A DNA stretch of 64,000 bases from Exiguobacterium sp. AM39-5BH (GCF_003467445.1 NZ_QSGS01000009.1:1-64000); one strand, 5' to 3'; shown: positions 32,425 to 42,128, counted from the stretch's first letter. Notes: a model not told the origin generated them from the sequence alone. Translations and numbers: made by a program.

Positions 32425-33809
32425 TGGCACGACCCCGCTTCTTGGAGAAGCCAGAACTAGTGAAATCGCTCGTCTTGCTTACCTTGATCGTCACGTCCAT
32501 CGTCCAAACGGTCATCCTCTGGGATTACCATCCGAAGTATCAGTCGGTTCAATCGGAGACGCAAGTCGCGAAAGTGGATGAATCGTTGCAACGTCGGACG
32601 AGTCAAGTGATCGTCCCGTCCCAAACCGTCGTCCATGAGAACAACGCTGTCTTCGCTACGAAAAATACACCGAAACAGATCATGCGCGTCATCCGGGAAT
32701 CGTTCGAGGCGAGCGAGTTTAAACCACTCGCCGTCAAAAACGTCCCGAACTTTTATGCAGACGTCGATGAGGCCGTCGAACTGATTTTACCGGAAGCGTA
32801 TTATGCGGATACACTTAGCTACATGCTTCCAGGCACGTATAGCCTGTCTGGGAAAGTGCCGCAACGGGCCCTCATCTTTAAAGCGGGCGACACGTGGCGT
32901 ATCCGTACGATTATGAGCGACCAGTCACTTTGGGAAGGACGCTTATCAAAAGTCGGCCAAGGTGACCTCAACAGCTTGTTTTTAAAAGATTCGAACCGTT
33001 CGATGCGACGTGTCACGTACACGGATGAACGCGTCAACTATATCCCGGTCGCCGGACCGGAGATGAACGAGCTGTTCGCCTATGACGTGTCTCAAATTCA
33101 AATCTCGGCCCGCCTTGACTGGATGCGGGATACGTTCTTCCCAGGGGATCCAAATGTACAAGAAGTCGATCCGGCCAGCTCGGTCGGCGCACTCACAAAT
33201 GGGATTAGCGTCGCCGAATACGATGCGACGCTGAACGCGAGCCGCTATCGTAACTTGTCGCGCAACAGTACGGAACAGGATTCGGTCATCGGACTCGACA
33301 CGATCGTCGAGTTCGTCAACTTCCACGGGGGTTGGGTCGATGAGACGTCGGAAAGCCAAGGCCTGTCCCTCCGCTTCGATGCAATCACACCGGCCAATCA
33401 AGGTTTTGAGACGACCGTGTTCCGATTTCACGTGAACGGTTTTCCGGTGTTCAGTCAACGGGAGGCGTTCATCAACAACGACGCTGTCGACTTGTCGACG
33501 TTACGTGTCGAAAATGACGGGACGCAAGTCCGATCGATCACGCGGCACCATCTCGAAATTGATCGATTGATCTCGGTTGGGAAGACGAAGCTTGTGGACG
33601 GGCAAGACGTCATCGATACGCTCGTCAACGCAGGACGATTCGAAAACGTGACCGAGATTCGACTCGGCTATGAGATCGAATACAATGAAGACACGAGCCG
33701 TTACGTCACGTTCTCCCCGAACTGGTTCGTTCGAGAAGCTGGAAGATGGATTCCATTCGATCAACCAGATGACTGGACAGAAAGGATGATGTATCGTGGA
33801 TTGGAGTAA
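32424..33809 (+). CDS. yycH: WalRK regulatory protein YycH (WalH)
   Basis: A 461-residue protein with one N-terminal membrane helix (LVKSLVLLTLIVTSIVQTVILW) and a large outside domain, as in YycH. The start overlaps the walK stop by one base. With YycI it modulates WalK through the membrane; YycH and YycI inhibit the kinase in B. subtilis. It is identified mainly by position and topology. Confidence 0.9.
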   Translation: MARPRFLEKPELVKSLVLLTLIVTSIVQTVILWDYHPKYQSVQSETQVAKVDESLQRRTSQVIVPSQTVVHENNAVFATKNTPKQIMRVIRESFEASEFKPLAVKNVPNFYADVDEAVELILPEAYYADTLSYMLPGTYSLSGKVPQRALIFKAGDTWRIRTIMSDQSLWEGRLSKVGQGDLNSLFLKDSNRSMRRVTYTDERVNYIPVAGPEMNELFAYDVSQIQISARLDWMRDTFFPGDPNVQEVDPASSVGALTNGISVAEYDATLNASRYRNLSRNSTEQDSVIGLDTIVEFVNFHGGWVDETSESQGLSLRFDAITPANQGFETTVFRFHVNGFPVFSQREAFINNDAVDLSTLRVENDGTQVRSITRHHLEIDRLISVGKTKLVDGQDVIDTLVNAGRFENVTEIRLGYEIEYNEDTSRYVTFSPNWFVREAGRWIPFDQPDDWTERMMYRGLE

Positions 33810-34620
33810 AGCGAAAACGATTCTTATCTTCGCCTTTCTCGCGCTGAACATCTACTTGTTGTTCCAGCTCTTGACGGAAACGTGGGCGACAGAAGTTGTG
33901 ACGAACGACAACACGTCGATTGCTCAAATCTTGGACCAACGGAACGTCGATGCGTCGAAGCTACCAAGGATGGGCAGAGATATCGGATATTTGACCGGAT
34001 CGTCGGAACAAATGTCGGCTTCGATGATCACAAAGAACCGGGAAGCTCAGCTGGCAACGACGCTCGATAATATGCAACTTGAAGTCGAGCTCAAGCAACC
34101 CGTCGCGCTCGATCAAAACGATTTGCGGACGACCGCCACGACGTTCGTCTCGGAGTACGTCCCCTTTGGTTCCGAGTACGCGTATTGGCGATACGATGCC
34201 GAGACGCGTCAAGTCGCCTTCGTACAGACGTATGAGAACAATAAGATTTTCTCAAACCCCGAAGTCAATGGGGAGACCGAGCAATATATCGGTCCGTCGC
34301 TTCTACTGCTTCAATTGAACAAAGCGTTCGAAGTGACTGACTATAAACAGCGTCATTTGACAAACTTGAACTCGAAGTCCCAAGACGACCTTGTCTTGAC
34401 GGCAAGCGAGGCCATCTCGCAGCTCGCGGCCCGGAAGTACTTTCAGCCGAACCAAGAGATGCGGGCCATCAACACAGGCTTCTATAGCCTGCCGCTTGAC
34501 AGTTCCGGCAGTTTGATTATCATGCCGCCGCTCTGGTCAATCACCATTGACGAGTCCGTCTATTTCGTCAATGCGATCGATGGGACCGTCGAACGAGTTG
34601 AATTTGATTCAGAAGAATGA
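33796..34620 (+). CDS. yycI: WalRK regulatory protein YycI (WalI)
   Basis: A 274-residue protein starting with GTG, with an N-terminal helix ([22 protein letters not shown]), the characteristic YycI start. It overlaps yycH by 14 bases. The outside domain is expected to form a complex with YycH. Confidence 0.92.
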   Translation: MDWSKAKTILIFAFLALNIYLLFQLLTETWATEVVTNDNTSIAQILDQRNVDASKLPRMGRDIGYLTGSSEQMSASMITKNREAQLATTLDNMQLEVELKQPVALDQNDLRTTATTFVSEYVPFGSEYAYWRYDAETRQVAFVQTYENNKIFSNPEVNGETEQYIGPSLLLLQLNKAFEVTDYKQRHLTNLNSKSQDDLVLTASEAISQLAARKYFQPNQEMRAINTGFYSLPLDSSGSLIIMPPLWSITIDESVYFVNAIDGTVERVEFDSEE

Positions 34621-34633
34621 AAGGAGTGATCGA

Positions 34634-35425
34634 GTGACTTTACGCTATAGTGTGCTGGCGAGCGGTTCGACCGGGAACGGTCTCTACATTGAGACGGAAC
34701 GGACGAGATTGCTCGTCGATGCCGGATTGACCGGAAAAGCGATGCAACAGCGCATCACCGAGATCGGTCGATCGTTTGACGGCATCGATGCACTACTCGT
34801 CACGCATGAGCACTCCGACCACATTAAAGGTGTCGGGATTCTCGCTCGAAAATATAATGTACCGATTTATGCGAACGCGAAGACGTGGGACGCGATGGAA
34901 TCCTTGATTGGAAAAATAGATCCAGCCTTGAAGTTTCACTTTGAGGTAGGAGAAATCAAACAGTTCGGAGATATCGAAATCGAGTCCTTCAACGTCAGCC
35001 ATGACGCGGCCAATCCGATGTTTTATCAGTTCGCCCATGACGGGCGACGTCTCGCCCATATTACCGACACGGGCTATGTGTCCGATCGAATGAAAGGTGT
35101 CATCCGTGGGGCCGATGATTTCATTTTCGAATCGAACCACGACGTCTCAATGCTCCAAATGGGACGTTATCCATGGAGCGTCAAGCGCCGAATTCTTGGA
35201 GACTACGGTCACGTCTCGAACGAAGACGCAGCCATCGCAATGAGTGAGGTCATCGGAAATCAGACAAAACGGATTTATTTGGCTCACCTGAGTAAAGATA
35301 ACAACATGAAAGAACTCGCTCAAATGAGTGTCTCGCAAACACTCGAGATGCGTGATGTCGATCTCGGTCGCATCAAATTGTGCGATACTGACCCATCGAC
35401 CCCCACTTCGCTCGTTTCTTTATAA
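34634..35425 (+). CDS. walJ: MBL-fold hydrolase WalJ (YycJ)
   Basis: A 263-residue metallo-beta-lactamase-fold protein with the metal motif THEHSDH near residue 55 and further ligands NVSHDA and ITDTGY. The GTG at 34634 follows AAGGAGTG and gives the typical [15 protein letters not shown] start. YycJ is linked to DNA processing and to coordination of wall synthesis with division. Last cytoplasmic member of the wal operon. Confidence 0.94.
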   Translation: MTLRYSVLASGSTGNGLYIETERTRLLVDAGLTGKAMQQRITEIGRSFDGIDALLVTHEHSDHIKGVGILARKYNVPIYANAKTWDAMESLIGKIDPALKFHFEVGEIKQFGDIEIESFNVSHDAANPMFYQFAHDGRRLAHITDTGYVSDRMKGVIRGADDFIFESNHDVSMLQMGRYPWSVKRRILGDYGHVSNEDAAIAMSEVIGNQTKRIYLAHLSKDNNMKELAQMSVSQTLEMRDVDLGRIKLCDTDPSTPTSLVSL

Positions 35426-35476
35426 GCGAACTTGGGAAAAGACAGATAATATACTGTCTTAAAGGGGGGACGCGTC

Positions 35477-36742
35477 GTGAATGAAGAGAGACACCATGAG
35501 TATGAACCTCAAGACGTCGAACCTTTAGAGCACGAAGCAGATACAATGAACGATACACCGACGTACCCATCTCGCAGCGAATGGCGCCCGAAGCAAGAAG
35601 AACATGTGCGCCATAAGCCGCGAGTGAACTTAAAACCGTTGTTACTCGGAGGGGTTGGCGGATTCTTAGGAGCGGCTTTGTTCTTTTTGGCGATGATGCT
35701 CTGGGATTCCCCAACCTCTCGTTTTATGACGAATGAACTTATTCGGACGGAACAAGCCGTCACGGTCACAGAATCTGACATCACGAGCGCTGTGACGGGC
35801 GCTAAGACGTCCGTCGTTAGCATCACGAACATCCAGCGCGCTTTCACCTCGGACTCACAGTGGGAGGCCGGAGCGGGCTCTGGTGTCATCTACAAGGTCG
35901 ACGGTGACACGGCGTATATCGTCACGAATTTCCACGTCATTGAGGAAGCGGACGAAATCAATGTCGCGTTTGCCGACGGACAAGTCGCGTCGGCGACGAT
36001 TCTCGGCGAAGACCCGCTTAACGATTTGGCCGTCGCTTCCGTCAAACTGCCTGAGGATATCGATGTCATTCCAATCGCGCTCGGTGACTCGACCGTGCTC
36101 CAGGCAGGGGAGACCGTCATGGCGATCGGGAATCCGCTCGGCGTCTTTTCAAACTCGGTCACCCGTGGTATCGTCAGTGGTGTCGAACGCACCGTACCGG
36201 TCGACACGAACAGTGACGGTCTCATGGATTATAACGCCGAGGTCATCCAGACCGATGCCGCCATCAACCCGGGGAACTCCGGCGGGGCACTCATCAACAT
36301 CCGCGGCGAGCTCGTCGGCATCAACTCGATGAAAATCGCCGAGGCGAGCGTCGAAGGGGTCGGCTTCTCGATTCCCGTCAATGTCGCGCTGCCGGTTATC
36401 GATATGCTCGAGCGGGATGGGAAAGTGACGCGGGCCCAGCTCGGCGTCACGATTCAAGAAGTCATCGCCGTACCGGGTAACGTCCGGGAAGAATACGGCA
36501 TCAGCTTTGATAACGAGGACGGGGTGTTCGTCGAGGCGATCACGCCCGGCAGTCCAGCCGAAGAGGCCGGCCTTCGCGTCGGTGACGTCATCGTCAAAAT
36601 CGGCGACCGCGACATCAAACGTTACGTCGATTTGCGGGACGCGCTGTACCGGGACGCCACGGTTGGGGATAACGTCACGATTGAATATACGCGACACGGC
36701 AAGATAGGCAAGACCGAGGCCACATTAACGGAAGCAACCTAA
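35477..36742 (+). CDS. htrA: Membrane-anchored serine protease HtrA/DegP type
   Basis: A 421-residue protease. About 50 charged cytoplasmic residues precede one membrane helix (54-75). The trypsin-like domain shows His in TNFHVIEEADE, Asp in DPLNDLAVASV and Ser in NPGNSGGAL near residue 268; a C-terminal PDZ domain follows (GVFVEAITPGSPAEEAGLRVGD). The GTG start follows AAAGGGGGGA. It corresponds to YycK/HtrC of Bacillus and acts in quality control outside the membrane. Confidence 0.95.
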   Translation: MNEERHHEYEPQDVEPLEHEADTMNDTPTYPSRSEWRPKQEEHVRHKPRVNLKPLLLGGVGGFLGAALFFLAMMLWDSPTSRFMTNELIRTEQAVTVTESDITSAVTGAKTSVVSITNIQRAFTSDSQWEAGAGSGVIYKVDGDTAYIVTNFHVIEEADEINVAFADGQVASATILGEDPLNDLAVASVKLPEDIDVIPIALGDSTVLQAGETVMAIGNPLGVFSNSVTRGIVSGVERTVPVDTNSDGLMDYNAEVIQTDAAINPGNSGGALINIRGELVGINSMKIAEASVEGVGFSIPVNVALPVIDMLERDGKVTRAQLGVTIQEVIAVPGNVREEYGISFDNEDGVFVEAITPGSPAEEAGLRVGDVIVKIGDRDIKRYVDLRDALYRDATVGDNVTIEYTRHGKIGKTEATLTEAT

Positions 36743-36766
36743 AGGAGCGGCGACGCTTCTTTTTTA
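36742..36766 (+). terminator. Possible terminator after htrA
   Basis: AGGAGCG pairs with CGCTTCT (one G-T pair) around GCGA, followed by T. Confidence 0.55.
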
Positions 36767-36779
36767 AGGAGGAAACATT

Positions 36780-36941
36780 GTGGAAAAAAAAGTATGCAAG
36801 GAACATGTTGAAATCGCTTTAGATATCATTGTGGACGAGACGGGGGAATACCCGTTGCTCGAAGAACTATCCACAAGTGGACAAGTGACGTGTGAGTTCT
36901 GCGATGTCGATGCAACATATGTTGTGTCAAGCAAAAAATGA
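36780..36941 (+). CDS. CxxH/CxxC small protein
   Basis: A 53-residue protein starting with GTG after AGGAGG. It has Cys/His pairs at the N-terminus (VCKEHVE) and C-terminus (TCEFCDVDA), the mark of the CxxH/CxxC family usually found between htrA and rlmH in Bacillales. A metal site is likely, but the function is unknown. A one-mismatch DnaA box (36867-36875) lies inside it. Confidence 0.85.
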   Translation: MEKKVCKEHVEIALDIIVDETGEYPLLEELSTSGQVTCEFCDVDATYVVSSKK

Positions 36942-36950
36942 TTATCAACA

Positions 36951-36991
36951 TGTGGATTTGTGGATAACTCTGTGGATAACCCTATGGATAA
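36951..36991. promoter_or_regulatory. DnaA-box cluster upstream of rlmH
   Basis: Perfect boxes TGTGGATAA lie at 36959-36967 and 36971-36979, with weaker boxes at 36951-36959 (TGTGGATTT) and 36983-36991 (TATGGATAA), all in one orientation. A further one-mismatch box lies at 36867-36875. They fill the gap before rlmH, 26 kb from oriC, and may titrate DnaA. To my recollection one of the B. subtilis DnaA-box clusters also maps at yydA (rlmH). Confidence 0.75.
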
Positions 36992-37024
36992 CTCCAAAAA
37001 AACTGTGGAAAAAGGAAGAATTGG

Positions 37025-37504
37025 ATGAATATTTCAATTATCACGGTCGGTAAACTGAAAGAGAAGTATTTGAAACTAGGGATTGCGGAGTACACGAAAC
37101 GCTTGTCGGCCTATGCGAAAGTGCAGGAAATCGAGGTCGCAGACGAGAAAGCGCCCGAGCATTTGAGCGAAGCGGACATGATTCTAGTAAAACAAAAAGA
37201 AGGCGAGCGGATCTTGGCGAAAATCAGTCCGGACACGCATGTGATTGCGTTGGCCATCGACGCCAAACAACGGACGAGCGAAGAGTTCGCCCGTGAGCTC
37301 GATCAACTCGCAACGTACGGCAAAAGCAAAATTGCCTTCGTCATCGGCGGATCGCTCGGCTTATCGGACGACGTCATGAAACGCTCGGATGATACGATTT
37401 CATTCTCGAAGATGACGTTCCCGCATCAATTGATGAAGCTCGTCTTGTGTGAACAGATTTATCGGGCATATCGGATCAACCGAAATGAACCGTACCATAA
37501 ATAA
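37025..37504 (+). CDS. rlmH: 23S rRNA (pseudouridine-1915-N3)-methyltransferase RlmH
   Basis: A 159-residue SPOUT methyltransferase starting [19 protein letters not shown], with the SAM knot [10 protein letters not shown] and the end [16 protein letters not shown]. It is the last gene of the conserved origin-right block; downstream genes are accessory. Confidence 0.97.
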   Translation: MNISIITVGKLKEKYLKLGIAEYTKRLSAYAKVQEIEVADEKAPEHLSEADMILVKQKEGERILAKISPDTHVIALAIDAKQRTSEEFARELDQLATYGKSKIAFVIGGSLGLSDDVMKRSDDTISFSKMTFPHQLMKLVLCEQIYRAYRINRNEPYHK

Positions 37505-37522
37505 CCACATATAAATTTGTTT

Positions 37523-37557
37523 AGCGTCAAAGGCAACTACTGTCTTTGACGCTTTTT
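37523..37557 (+). terminator. Terminator after rlmH
   Basis: AGCGTCAAAG pairs with CTTTGACGCT and is followed by TTTTT. Confidence 0.9.
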
Positions 37558-37681
37558 GGGCAGGTAAATATTTTCGGCTACCGAATGCTAATCATATTAA
37601 AAAGGTTTAAGAGCATTGAAAATCAAGTATCTACTTTGATTAAAATGTGCATGAACTGAATGATTGGAAGGAGAATTAACT

Positions 37682-38020
37682 TTGAAAAAAACAGTTTTAA
37701 TCAATGCATCTTTTTTGGTGGAAGTAGAGGAAACTGAAGTTCACAAAGATTTTGGGATGATTGATCAAGTCACAAACGAGTTATGTCAGGGACAGACAAT
37801 CAAACTCGGTACGAATGAAGTAGACGTGGAATGGGAAAGTTGCTCTACGGTTGTCTTGGATTCAGCTTCAATGAATTGTGGACAATGCTCAACTTGTGGA
37901 CGATGGACAACAGACATAGAAAAAAGTAATCCAGTTTTACAATTGTGTAATGGAGCAACTTTTGAGGGGAAGCTGTTGTGTGATGAATGTTTACCAGAAA
38001 ATCATAGGTGGTCTTTTTAG
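37682..38020 (+). CDS. Unrecognised protein with C-terminal cysteine pairs
   Basis: A 112-residue protein, probably started by TTG at 37682 after GGAAGGAG (an upstream in-frame codon lies at the Shine-Dalgarno itself). The first 70 residues are acidic without known motif. CGQCSTCGRW and LLCDECLP near residues 70-105 look like a zinc-ribbon pair. Base composition is more AT-rich than the neighbouring core genes, which suggests acquired DNA. No partner gene is obvious. Confidence 0.6.
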   Translation: MKKTVLINASFLVEVEETEVHKDFGMIDQVTNELCQGQTIKLGTNEVDVEWESCSTVVLDSASMNCGQCSTCGRWTTDIEKSNPVLQLCNGATFEGKLLCDECLPENHRWSF

Positions 38021-38213
38021 TAGTGAAACGAAAGACTAGTAGCTGATTTATTTAGCGAGTCGAGCAACTAAATATGGTTTCAACATATTCCTTCCGACAA
38101 CATAGAAAAACGATTGTTGATTCTTAGTTTCAGATTTACAATAAAGATAAAAATAATCATAAAATGGTAGTTTTTATAAAAAACATTCTTTAAGCGTAGA
38201 GGAGTTTTCCATA

Positions 38214-39155
38214 ATGGAATCGAAACGAGAGCGAACGACACGACAAGCATCATTTTTTCAACAATATTTGATTCCAATCACCATTGCTTCGTCTGTAATC
38301 GTATCAGGTGCAGTCAGTTACTTTGTCAGCCACTTCAACACGAACGAATCGATTGCTCAAGCGGAGATGCAATCACGTGTCGACGATATGCAAGCAGAAT
38401 CTGTCAAAACTATCGAAAAAGAAGTACCACAAATCATCAGCGATTTAGATGAATACGATCAAGATTTAGCCCAGCTCGTTCAACAAGTCGATTGGCTGAA
38501 GCAAAGTATGACTCCTGTCCGTGACGGACTAAACTATATTAATTCAGCCACGCTTGTTATTTCAGGAGTCAACAGCGTGGTAAGTAATCCGATTCTAGTT
38601 AAAATGAGTTCTTCATTAAGTTCTGCCAACAGCACACTGAATGAAATGGACGCTTTTTTGTTCCGATTGGAGCACTTATCGAGCGTCAAAGAAGAGATGG
38701 GGAAGACGCGCGAACAAATCAATGAATTGTATGAAAGCTATCAAACTGAGAATGATCCGGCATTACTTTTAGAATTGGAGCATGAATTGGATACCAAACT
38801 CGTGTATCAAATTGAAGACGTTCGCACCGCAACGATTGAAGCGAGGGACGTCCTAGAATCATCTAAAGACGTCATTGTGGCAGCAAACTATGCAAACTCT
38901 TCTTATCAAAAGATCAAAAACGAGAGTGGAAAAGCCATCGAGAAATTACAGTTTTGGAAAGACGGAAAGAACGAAAATAAAATTGATCAAGATGAATTTG
39001 ATCGGATTGAAAAAGAACTTGCGGATTCAAGGGAGCGTCTGAAAGATCTTCCTGAAGAAATGGCCGAGCGATCAAAAGAGACGATTTCATCCATCAATGA
39101 AGTGAAAACGGAACTTCAAGTCGTAAGATTGGCTGAAGTGATTCAAGCAGATTAA
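38214..39155 (+). CDS. Membrane-anchored coiled-coil protein, unrecognised
   Basis: A 313-residue protein. A short basic N-terminus is followed by one membrane helix (about 19-40, YLIPITIASSVIVSGAVSYF) and a long acidic helical region with heptad-like spacing (DDMQAESVKTIEKEVPQIIS, DQDLAQLVQQVDWLKQSM, RIEKELADSRERLKDLPEEM). There are no enzymatic motifs. The topology resembles scaffold or methyl-accepting-like proteins but lacks their signatures. It stands alone after about 190 gene-free bases. Confidence 0.7.
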   Translation: MESKRERTTRQASFFQQYLIPITIASSVIVSGAVSYFVSHFNTNESIAQAEMQSRVDDMQAESVKTIEKEVPQIISDLDEYDQDLAQLVQQVDWLKQSMTPVRDGLNYINSATLVISGVNSVVSNPILVKMSSSLSSANSTLNEMDAFLFRLEHLSSVKEEMGKTREQINELYESYQTENDPALLLELEHELDTKLVYQIEDVRTATIEARDVLESSKDVIVAANYANSSYQKIKNESGKAIEKLQFWKDGKNENKIDQDEFDRIEKELADSRERLKDLPEEMAERSKETISSINEVKTELQVVRLAEVIQAD

Positions 39156-39158
39156 ACC

Positions 39159-39886
39159 ATGAATAAAGAACAATTGATTCAACTCGCAAAATGTAAACTA
39201 TACACCAAATCAATTCAACACGATTCCGCAAACGTGACGGTCGTCATGGACGCGGGATACGGGGATGACTCAACGGCTTGGAACCCGTTGGTGGAGGATG
39301 TTTCAAAGCTAGCCAACGTCTTCTTGTATGATCGAGCTGGTCTTGGGAAAAGTGAAACCAGCGCGAGCCCGAGAACGAGTCGAAACATGATTCAAGAACT
39401 GAGACAGTTACTGACGGTCCCAATACAAAACCTCCTTACTTCCTCGTCGGTCATTCTTTTGGCGGAGTGAACATGCAGTTGTTCGCGGATGCCTATGAAG
39501 AAGACGTCAGCGGGTTGATTTTAGTGGATGTCACACCGAAAGACTATCGTGAGCGATTCCTGCCGACGATGTCACAAGACTTTCAACGTGCCTACTATCA
39601 GCAATTCGTCCGCGAAGGGAACTACGAAGAGTTCATGGAAAGTTTGAAACAATTAAAAGAGACGGAACTGGCATTACAGACTCCGGTCATCGTCATCGCG
39701 GCCGGCAAGAAGGACCACTACTCCAGTGAATCGCAACGATTATGGAACGATATGCAGAAAGAACTCACGCAAATCTCGTCAAATTCCGAATTCGTCCTTG
39801 CCGAAGCGAGCGCCCATTACATCCAGCGAGATGAGCCGGAAGTCATCTTGGCCGCCATCAAACGATTGATTGAACGATTCAAATGA
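39159..39886 (+). CDS. Alpha/beta hydrolase (frame broken by one base)
   Basis: The N-terminal part (VTVVMDAGYGDDSTAWNPLV, VFLYDRAGLGKSE) ends in the wrong frame at 39470, while the nucleophile elbow VGHSFGGVN and the rest, with catalytic His in SAHYIQRDEPE, are in the next frame. One missing base in CAAAACC at about 39421-39432 explains this; the total of 728 bases is one short of a multiple of three. The substrate cannot be told. It starts three bases after the coiled-coil gene. Either a sequence error or a recent pseudogene. Confidence 0.8.
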
Positions 39887-39897
39887 TTTCCCGAGAC

Positions 39898-39927
39898 CGG
39901 CCATCGAACAGCGATGGCCGTTTTTTT
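39898..39927 (+). terminator. Terminator after the hydrolase
   Basis: CGGCCATCG and CGATGGCCG form a perfect stem around AACAG, followed by TTTTTTT. Confidence 0.93.
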
Positions 39928-39998
39928 CAATGAGCAACCCGATTATCCGATGTCGTATTGCCGTCAAAAAAAACGATGTGATAAAATCACATGGCAAA

Positions 39999-40013
39999 TG
40001 ATTATCATTATCA
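39999..40013 (+). promoter_or_regulatory. Fur box
   Basis: TGATTATCATTATCA matches the 7-1-7 Fur consensus TGATAATnATTATCA at 13 of 14 specified positions. It lies 25 bases before the ATG at 40039, so iron-repressed transcription is predicted. Confidence 0.75.
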
Positions 40014-40038
40014 ATAAGAAATGGGAGAATTTAATCCA

Positions 40039-40765
40039 ATGAACAAGATCGAATTATATAAAACGGCCTTTATCAACGGACTTGATGTCGAGCCAGACGA
40101 TTGAGTATGACTGGAAGATGTTGAAGCAGTTTGATGAACATCTGCGTCCGGGTGGGGTCGTCATCGTCTCACTCTCGCAAATCACGTTCAGCAATGCGGA
40201 GATTGGCCGGAAAGAAAATTATTATCAGGTGTTGGACCGGGAAGACATCGAACCGGTCAGCACGTTCGATTACTATACGTACACGTCGATTCCCGCGTTG
40301 AACAGTGGGAGCGTCTATACGGCGCTGTCGCGAGACATTCGTGATTTAAGGTGGGAGTCGCACGAACCGTGGGTGAATAACGGCAAGAACTATTCGGAAC
40401 GAAAATACGAGATGGTCGAAGCCCAGTATAAACAAGCTGTGGAGAATCGTGACATCGAGCAGAACATGGAACGCGTGACAGACATCGTCACGTATTGTCA
40501 GACGAAAGGCTATCGCGTCGTATTGGCGATGGAGCCGGTCCACGCGTCTTACAACGCCTGTTTTGATGAAGCGGTCATGGACCGACTCGTCCATCAACAT
40601 TTGGCCTCGCTCGAGTTGGACGTCCCGTTCCTGAACTACATGACTGACGAACGGTTTATCCATCAGCGCGAGTACTTTCATAATCCGGACCATTTGAACG
40701 GGAAAGGGAGAACGCTCCTATCGTCTCTCGTCTATAAGGATTTGAAACGGCTCGGCTATCTATAA
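40039..40765 (+). pseudogene. SGNH/DltD-like protein remnant lacking its N-terminal part
   Basis: The main frame (from 40082) reads MSSQTIEYDWKMLKQFDEHL, then RPGGVVIVSLSQITF, and ends with NPDHLNGKGRTLLSSLVYKDL, where the D-x-x-H of SGNH block V is intact. The membrane anchor and GDS block I expected about 100 residues earlier are missing. The ATG at 40039, placed after a Fur box and GGGAG, opens only 21 codons (MNKIELYKTAFINGLDVEPD) in another frame. This is most simply a deletion that joined a Fur-controlled start to the end of a hydrolase gene; a frame error may add to it. Confidence 0.6.
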
Positions 40766-40766
40766 G

Positions 40767-40801
40767 AAAAGGAAATCTACAATCGCGTAGATTTCCTTTT
40801 T
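40767..40801. terminator. Bidirectional terminator
   Basis: AAAAGGAAATCTAC and GTAGATTTCCTTTT pair perfectly around AATCGC, with T runs on both strands. It serves the SGNH remnant and the converging glyoxalase gene. Confidence 0.92.
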
Positions 40802-40814
40802 GTATGTTCGCGCA

Positions 40815-41184
40815 TCACGTTCGAAGCTCGCTCATCAACGCATGCGTATTGCCCTCCGAGTCCTTGTAGAAAGCCATCCACGTCTCGAGGGTCTCCATTT
40901 TCGCGACGAGGTGCGGCTCGTCGATAAACTGACGCCTATCGCTAAAAGCTGTTCATACGCCTCAGTGAGATTGTTCACTTGGAGATAGAGCACGGAACTC
41001 GCTTTCGCAAAGCTTCATTCTCAGGACGCGACAACATGAGCCGCACGCCGTTGCATTCTAGAAAGGCGAGGCTGCCGGCTTGGAACAGGAGCGGAATTTC
41101 AAGTGTGTCCCGGTAGAAACGGACCGCACGATCCAAGTCGTGCACCGGTACGTAGATTTGTCTGATTTGCTGAATAAGATTCAA
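40815..41184 (-). CDS. Glyoxalase/bleomycin-resistance-like VOC protein (two frame breaks)
   Basis: Reconstructed from three frames: RQIYVPVHDLDRAVRFYRDT and PLLFQAGSLAFLECNGVRLML, then after one missing base (about 41008-41012) ASSVLYLQVNNLTEAYEQL, and after another (about 40923-40929) FIDEPHLVAKMETLETWMAF to ALMSELRT-stop at 40815. Both gaps lie in T runs. The result is a single VOC domain of about 123 residues with metal-ligand-like positions. Substrate unknown. The 370 bases are two short of a multiple of three, as expected from two deletions. Confidence 0.75.
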
Positions 41185-41237
41185 TCGATATCCCTCCTAA
41201 AGTGGCATCTGTGACCGTGTAGCGCATGTATTCTTGA

Positions 41238-41501
41238 TTAACGCGCTTGGCGAATCCGTTGAGCGGTGAACATCCCGAGCGCCAGAACGATGGCTAGGCC
41301 AATCCATGTGAAGACGTAAATCAATGGCGACCCAGTCGTCCCGATGGTCACCTCGTTTTGAAGCATGGTGACGTTATCCGCCTCGGCGATTATGTCGGGT
41401 GTATAATTGAGCGTGCGGATGAAGCCGATTCCGAACGTGGCAATGAGATACAAGAGATGAAGCGCGGTCGAGATGAGCATCGCGCGTTTTGTAATCTTCA
41501 A
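41238..41501 (-). CDS. Small membrane protein, two helices
   Basis: An 87-residue protein from TTG 41501 (after GGAAGGAAG), one base after the stop of the upstream gene, so coupled to it. Two membrane helices (AMLISTALHLLYLIATFGIGFI and LIYVFTWIGLAIVLALGMF) flank an outside loop of about 30 residues. Not recognised. Confidence 0.6.
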   Translation of the reverse strand: MKITKRAMLISTALHLLYLIATFGIGFIRTLNYTPDIIAEADNVTMLQNEVTIGTTGSPLIYVFTWIGLAIVLALGMFTAQRIRQAR

Positions 41502-41502
41502 G

Positions 41503-42024
41503 TCAATCTTCCTTTCCGTCTTTCGCGTAATGGCTTTGCGAAAGCTTTTGTTCCATTTGCGTATGTAATTTCGTGACAATCCCGTCCGGATGCGAAGAAA
41601 TCGCGAGTTGAACATGGACCGGGAACATGGTCCATAAATCGGTCGGATAATACGAGCCGTCCCGCGGTGTCCGATGACCTTGAATCGTAAAGGTTTCGTC
41701 ATCGTCGTCAAGGTATAATACAAGGGGGACGGACATGCCCGAACCTTGCTCGAAGCGGTCACCTTCTTGCACGTACTCTTGGATGAGCGCCCAGACGTAC
41801 ACCTCATTCTTCGTCGTATTCGTGTCGAGAATTTGATATGACGTCCACACGTCACCGCCGAAGTTCGGTTTCATCACTGCGGTCGTCAAGTAGCGCTCCA
41901 TCTCTTGATGATCAACCGAAACGGACTGACTCATCGAGACGAACGATTCTCCCGTCGTGACAGCATACAAGCTTGCGACGATGGTGATGGTCCAAAAGGT
42001 GGTCCACATGAGTTTTTTCAACAT
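41503..42024 (-). CDS. Hypothetical exported or membrane-anchored protein
   Basis: A 173-residue protein starting at ATG 42024 after GGGGG. An N-terminal helix (KLMWTTFWTITIVASLYAVT) is a signal or anchor; the rest is soluble (VDHQEMERYLTTAVMKPNFGG, MSVPLVLYLDDDDETFTIQG). No family is recognised. It forms a two-gene unit with the small membrane protein that follows. Confidence 0.6.
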   Translation of the reverse strand: MLKKLMWTTFWTITIVASLYAVTTGESFVSMSQSVSVDHQEMERYLTTAVMKPNFGGDVWTSYQILDTNTTKNEVYVWALIQEYVQEGDRFEQGSGMSVPLVLYLDDDDETFTIQGHRTPRDGSYYPTDLWTMFPVHVQLAISSHPDGIVTKLHTQMEQKLSQSHYAKDGKED

Positions 42025-42128
42025 AAAATTCCCCCGTATCTGTTCACGGATAAAAGATTTGAGTTTATCGTAGCGCATTTCTACCGAATCGTGGGAATTA
42101 TTGACTAAAATTTTAAGGGGATGATTGG

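Noticed and set aside
33424..33437. TTTCACGTGAA inside yycH as a third parS
   Set aside because: Only the central bases match; three positions of the 14-base core differ, which abolishes ParB binding in known systems.
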